From: Nemopilema nomurai
Taxonomy: Eukaryota > Cnidaria > Scyphozoa > Rhizostomeae > Rhizostomatidae
Length of the DNA stretch: 64,000 bases
Direction of reading: 5' to 3'
Assembly (NCBI GenBank): GCA_003864495.1
Contig: ML133487.1
Span: 186,001-250,000, forward strand
The notes beneath the pieces are model-generated. The model made no database searches. It saw only the letters and a list, made by a program, of their open reading frames with translations, and was not told the origin of the DNA. Positions within the stretch are counted from its first letter, which is position 1. The number at the start of each line of letters is the position of its first letter. Both the position numbers and the translations under genes were made by a program. Shown here piece after piece: positions 59,942 to 64,000 of the stretch.

Positions 59942-61873
59942 GGTAAAAAATAGCTACTTAAGGACGTATAGATATAGCTACTTAGGGGTAGATATAAAGT
60001 AGCTACTTAAGGACGTATAGATATAGCTACTTAGGGGTAGATATAAAGTAGCTACTTAAGGACGTATAGATATAGCTACTTAGGGGTAGATATAAAGTAG
60101 CTACTTAAGGACGTATAGATATAGCTACTTAAGGGTAGGCATAAAGTAGCTACTTAAGGACGTATAGATATAGCTACTTAGAGGTAGATATAAAGTAGCT
60201 ACTTAAGGAGGTATAGATATAGCTACTTAGAGGTAGATATAAAGTAGCTACTTAAGGACGTATAGATATAGCTACTTAGAGGTAGATATAAAGTAGCTAC
60301 TTAAGGAGGTATAGATATAGCTACTTAAAGGTAGACATAAAGTAGCTACTTAAGGACGTATAGATATAGCTACTTAGGGGTAGATATAAAGTAGCTACTT
60401 AAGGACGTATAGATATAGCTACTTAGGGGTAGATATAAAGTAGCTACTTAAGGACGTATAGATATAGCTACTTAGAGGTAGGTAGAAAATAGCTACTTAA
60501 GGACGTATAGATATAGCTACTTAGAGGTAGATATAAAGTAGCTACTTAAGGACGTATAGATATAGCTACTTAAGGGTAGACATAAAGTAGCTACTTAAGG
60601 ACGTATAGATATAGCTACTTAGAGGTAGATATAAAGTAGCTACTTAAGGAGGTATAGATATAGCTACTTAAAGGTAGACATAAAGTAGCTACTTAAGCAG
60701 CTACTTAGTACCTGTACTTAAGCAGCTACTTAGTACCTGTACTTAAGCAGCTACTTAGTACCTGTACTTAAGCAGCTACTTAGTACCTGTACTTAAGCAG
60801 CTACGTAGTACCTGTACTTAAGCAGCTACTTAGTACCTGTACTTAAGCAGCTACTTAGTACCTGTACTTAAGCAGCTACTTCGTACCTGTACTTAAGCAG
60901 CTACTTCGTACCTGTACCTTCAGCAGCTACTTAGTACCTGCACCTAAGCGATTAAGTACAGGTACGAAGTAGCTGCTTAAGGTACAGGTACGAAGTAGCT
61001 GCTTAAGGTACAGGTACGAAGTAGCTGCTTAAGGTACAGGTACGAAGTAGCTGCTTAAGGTACAGGTACTACGTAGCTGCTTAAGTACAGGTACTAAGTA
61101 GCTGCTTAAGTACAGGTACTACGTAGCTGCTTAAGTACAGGTACTAAGTAGCTGCTTAAGTACAGGTACTAAGTAGCTGCTTAAGTAGCTACTTTATGTC
61201 TACCCTTAGGTAGCTATATCTATACGTCCTTAAGTAGCTACTTCATATCTACCCCTAAGTAGCTATATCTATACGTCCTTAAGTAGCTACTTTATGTCAA
61301 CCCTTAAGTAGCTATATCTATACGTCCTTAAGTAGCTACTTTATATCTACCCCTAAATAGCTATATCTATACGTCCTTAAGTAGCTACTTTATATCTACC
61401 TCTAAGTAGCTATATCTATACGTCCTTAAGTAGCTATTTTCTACCTACCTCTAAGTAGCTATATCTATACGTCCTTAAGTAGCTACTTTATGTCTGCCCT
61501 TAAGTAGCTATATCTATACGTCTTTAAGTAGCTACTTTATATCTACCCCTAAGTAGCTTTATCTATACGTCCTTAAGTAGCTACTCTATCTCTATCCTTA
61601 AGTAGCTACTTAACATACGTCCTTTAGTAGCTACTTTATATATACCCTTAAGTAGCTACTTAACAAACGTCCTTTAGTAGCTGCTTTATATATACCCTTA
61701 AGTAGCTACTTAACATACGTCCTTTAGTAGCTACTTTATATCTACTCTTAAGTAGCTACTTAACATACGTCCTTTAGTAGCTACTTTATCTACTCTTAAG
61801 CAGCTACTCTCTATCTACCCTTAAGTAGCTACTTAACATACGTCCTTTAGTAGCTACTCTCTATCTACCCTTA
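59942..61873. repeat. Large palindromic satellite
   Basis: Left arm: about 15 copies of a 49-bp unit (period read at GGACGTATAG: 59962, 60011, 60060), each made of a 24-bp half (TAGCTACTTAAGGACGTATA...) and a 25-bp half (TAGCTACTTAGGGGTAGATA...). From about 60698 a related 25-bp unit (CAGCTACTTAGTACCTGTAC plus TTAAG) repeats to about 60950. It then appears as its reverse complement to about 61185, followed by the reverse complement of the 49-bp unit to about 61600 and a variant unit (CTTAACATACGTCCTTTAGT) to 61873. The arm-to-core junctions are exact reverse complements (60672-60712 against 61160-61200), putting the axis near 60940-60950. No protein-coding potential: stop codons recur in the monomer. 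Confidence 0.95.
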
Positions 61874-62136
61874 AAGTGCATATCACACGAAAAATTTTAT
61901 TTGACCGTTTGACTAAATCGAGTACGCTGATTACAAAAATAAACTTTAAATTTTCGAAAGACATGTACTTTCGAAGTTACAGCTGTTTCAATGCCGATTT
62001 TTTGCTTCAAAATCTGTCACAAGGGATTGGGTCGAGCTTGACAGGAAGTGACGTAAAGTAGTTTTGTTAGTGAAAAGTTTAGATTGCTTTCTAACAAGAA
62101 ACTCTACGGCGGAGTTTTAATTGTGACCTTGTAATC

Positions 62137-62756
62137 ATGTCGGACAGCGAATGTTAGAGCTTGGTGGCTTCAGTTTTCGAATAAAGTGAAGAAGAAGAGC
62201 TTATAGGTGCTACTGGTGGGCTTTTTTTTACCATACCAGAACGAACCGTTCGTTTCTACTGGGGAAAATTTGGACCCGGAGCCAGGCGAAGCTGGCACGG
62301 CGATTGAAAGAGACCAGGTAGAAGATGAGGATGGAATACGGCCTTCCCAACTGCGTGATCAACGGCGAGGAATTATTCCTCTGAATGAATGGTGAGTAGG
62401 ATAAATCGTCATTGAGTTTTAAAGTTAGAAATTCAGCATTCGCTTTGCATCGTGGCTGTTTTCAGGTACCATAGCCTGATAAAAGTTTTCCAAAAGAGGC
62501 CTAGCCTAGGCTGATGAGTTTTGTGGGCGAAGTTAAAATATGACTTGCCAAAACGAAAACGGCCAGCGGTTGGTTTATATTTTGATTGTTATTAATTCTT
62601 AGGTGTGTGTGTGTTAAGTGTCAAACTGGGCTTCTTGTTGGCGCAAGGGAGTACCGATGCTGCCAAGGAAGTCCATGCGGCGAACAAGAAGCTTGTTTGT
62701 CTGATTCTGCTGCCCCTATACTCTCACAAGAACTTCTAGGAATGGAAACCTTGTGA
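62137..62756 (+). pseudogene. P2X7 cytoplasmic-domain-like gene remnant
   Basis: Two pieces splice in frame. One ends IIPLNEW at 62391 (donor GTGAGT). The other starts at 62603 and reads CVCVKCQTG, then REYRCCQGSPC. The WCxCxxC plus CC arrangement is that of the Zn-binding cytoplasmic domain of P2X7 receptors, which occurs as a stand-alone protein in many cnidarians and other invertebrates. The channel part of a P2X receptor is absent. Upstream, ATG at 62137 opens MSDSEC but meets TAG and then TAA. Its frame (SEEEELIG) differs from that of the downstream PYQNEP block, and an 8-9 base T run lies between. The TGA at 62754 comes soon after the CC motif, earlier than expected for the family. A decayed copy is the simplest reading. 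A functional gene with an unseen 5' exon remains possible. Confidence 0.5.
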
Positions 62757-64000
62757 CAATTTACAGCAGAGGGGAAAATTGCACTTGCCATGCGCGTAGA
62801 GCACACAGGGATACAAAAGCAAACTATTTGTTCTGGCCCTAGCAACGAAATTAAACCTGTAATGATGGGGAGCCATATTAGTTTGGTCTTGTTTTGAACT
62901 CACACATTTTTCGCGCTTTTTTCACATAATGGAAATGGCGTGGTATCCCTTTGTTGTACAAGGCAAATGGTTGTCAAAGCAACAAAAAATGTGAATGTTA
63001 AGTAAAAGATAATAGGCGAAAGTGAAAATGGCTAATTGTTCGATCATTTTTCTATGCTTTTGTTGCTTCGGAAGTTTTTGTTGCTATATTTGCATCGGCA
63101 GTCCCAAAGACATTTATCGATTCGAAAATTGATGTGTTGTTTGCGGAAGGAAGTGGCAGAAACACAGAAGATATTCGACAACCACGTCTATCTAGCCTAT
63201 TTTTGCCAGCAATTTCATACTAAAGTAATTTCTGCCATCAATGTAAATGTGGGATAACAACCCAATTGAATTGCTTGCAGTGCTTCTCAGCCACAACACT
63301 ACATTTGTTTCCCCCCTATTCAAAAATATGCTCCCTTGCTTGGTCTTATGCTGGCATGAGCATCACCACACATTTTCATGACTAACGGTAGCCATGCTCT
63401 TAATGGTAATCACAAAGTAAATATAGTGTGTGTTTCACTTTTTACCCATTACTGTTGAAAGCATCTGCTGTATTGAAAACATTCAGCTTGTATGGTCTCG
63501 CATTAGGAACATGCCATTTACAATGAACATGCCCTAATGATACTGGACAGAGAAGAACTCAGAAAGGAAGCTAGTCAGTTTTCTCATCAATAATGTTCAT
63601 AAGGAGTCACATTTCTTAGGCTTATCCTTGAGATGTAAATGCTAGAACACATTAATGCTGTGTTTCATTGAAGCAGGTTGTAGGATTAACAAATTATCAT
63701 AAAAGAATGGTGACTAACTGTTCAGCTATCAAATAATGCTGATTTCTATCCCCGAAATGGAATCTGCCTAATAGCGTTTGGAGAATCTGACAACTTTGGT
63801 TTAAGAGAAAACTGCATTGTTTTTGCCCATTGTTTTAGGGCTTTTCCCCATACAGGTCTGTACCTCAAAAGTAAATACTGTAAATCCTTGGGTGCAAATT
63901 TTTCACAGTAACTTTCAGATTAAACCTTTAAATAATCTCTTACATAACTTTCACGTATAATTACGGGTGACTTGTTTTGTTGAGAAATCTTGTTCTGAAA
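62757..64000. other. Right edge, no recognised gene
   Basis: AT-rich sequence. The 73-codon frame at 63036-63257 has no domain I recognise. If the P2X7-like gene has a further exon, it could lie here, but none was identified. Confidence 0.45.

Noticed and set aside
59942..61873. CRISPR-like array (regular repeats with ~25-bp spacing)
   Set aside because: The intervening segments are themselves repeated and related to the 'repeat'. The array is palindromic and the genome is eukaryotic.

Overview
This window is eukaryotic and metazoan: AT-rich DNA, GT-AG introns, and three multi-exon genes on the + strand whose exons can be joined by reading frame and splice phase. A fibrillar collagen with 54-bp Gly-X-Y exons, synaptotagmin-like C2 proteins, a P2X7-cytoplasmic-domain-like fragment and a LINE/hAT/MITE load point to an early-branching animal. 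A cnidarian, probably an anthozoan, fits best. That assignment is an inference; the sequence alone does not give a species.

Layout. (1) 1-4200: no recognisable gene. (2) 4270-7788: a five-part synaptotagmin-like gene (four introns' worth of signals resolve to four coding exons) encoding an N-terminal membrane anchor, one C2 domain and a 230-residue disordered tail. Its last exon is flanked by two ~190-bp repeats in opposite orientation (6781-6970 and 8998-9187). (3) 7789-13500: intergenic DNA with a fossil LINE 3' coding fragment (minus strand, about 11801-12892) split by a hAT-like element (11986-12659) that has an 8-bp target duplication. (4) 13658-35148: a complete fibrillar procollagen gene of 57 coding exons and 1427 residues, with a signal peptide, a short acidic N-propeptide, an 18-triplet minor helix, a major helix of 1014-1020 residues and a COLFI C-propeptide. 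(5) 35149-47149: a 12-kb region with no recognised gene, holding a 26-bp minisatellite and a second, 201-bp hAT-like element. (6) 47150-54612: a second synaptotagmin-like gene of six coding exons with a membrane anchor, C2A and C2B. (7) 54613-61900: tandem repeats, ending in a ~1.9-kb palindromic satellite built of 24/25-bp sub-monomers. (8) 62137-62756: a P2X7 cytoplasmic-domain-like gene remnant, then unassigned sequence to the end.

The two synaptotagmin-like genes look like paralogues. Both have a phase-2 intron splitting an AGG arginine codon at the same place in the first C2 domain, and both end that domain's main exon in phase 0. The upstream copy has no second C2 domain and carries a Ser-rich tail in its place. 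In both, most aspartates that bind Ca2+ in classical synaptotagmins are replaced, so they are probably Ca2+-independent membrane or trafficking adaptors. The collagen between them has an ordinary domain plan, with several informative details: the second COLFI cysteine is missing, one Gly-X-Y triplet is broken, one 612-bp helix exon appears to have lost introns, and at the C-terminal end two ancestral-size exons appear to have been split by new introns.

No CRISPR array, bacterial-type operon, tRNA or rRNA gene was seen. No wholly new biological system was found. The most unusual structures are the palindromic satellite and the C2B-less synaptotagmin paralogue.
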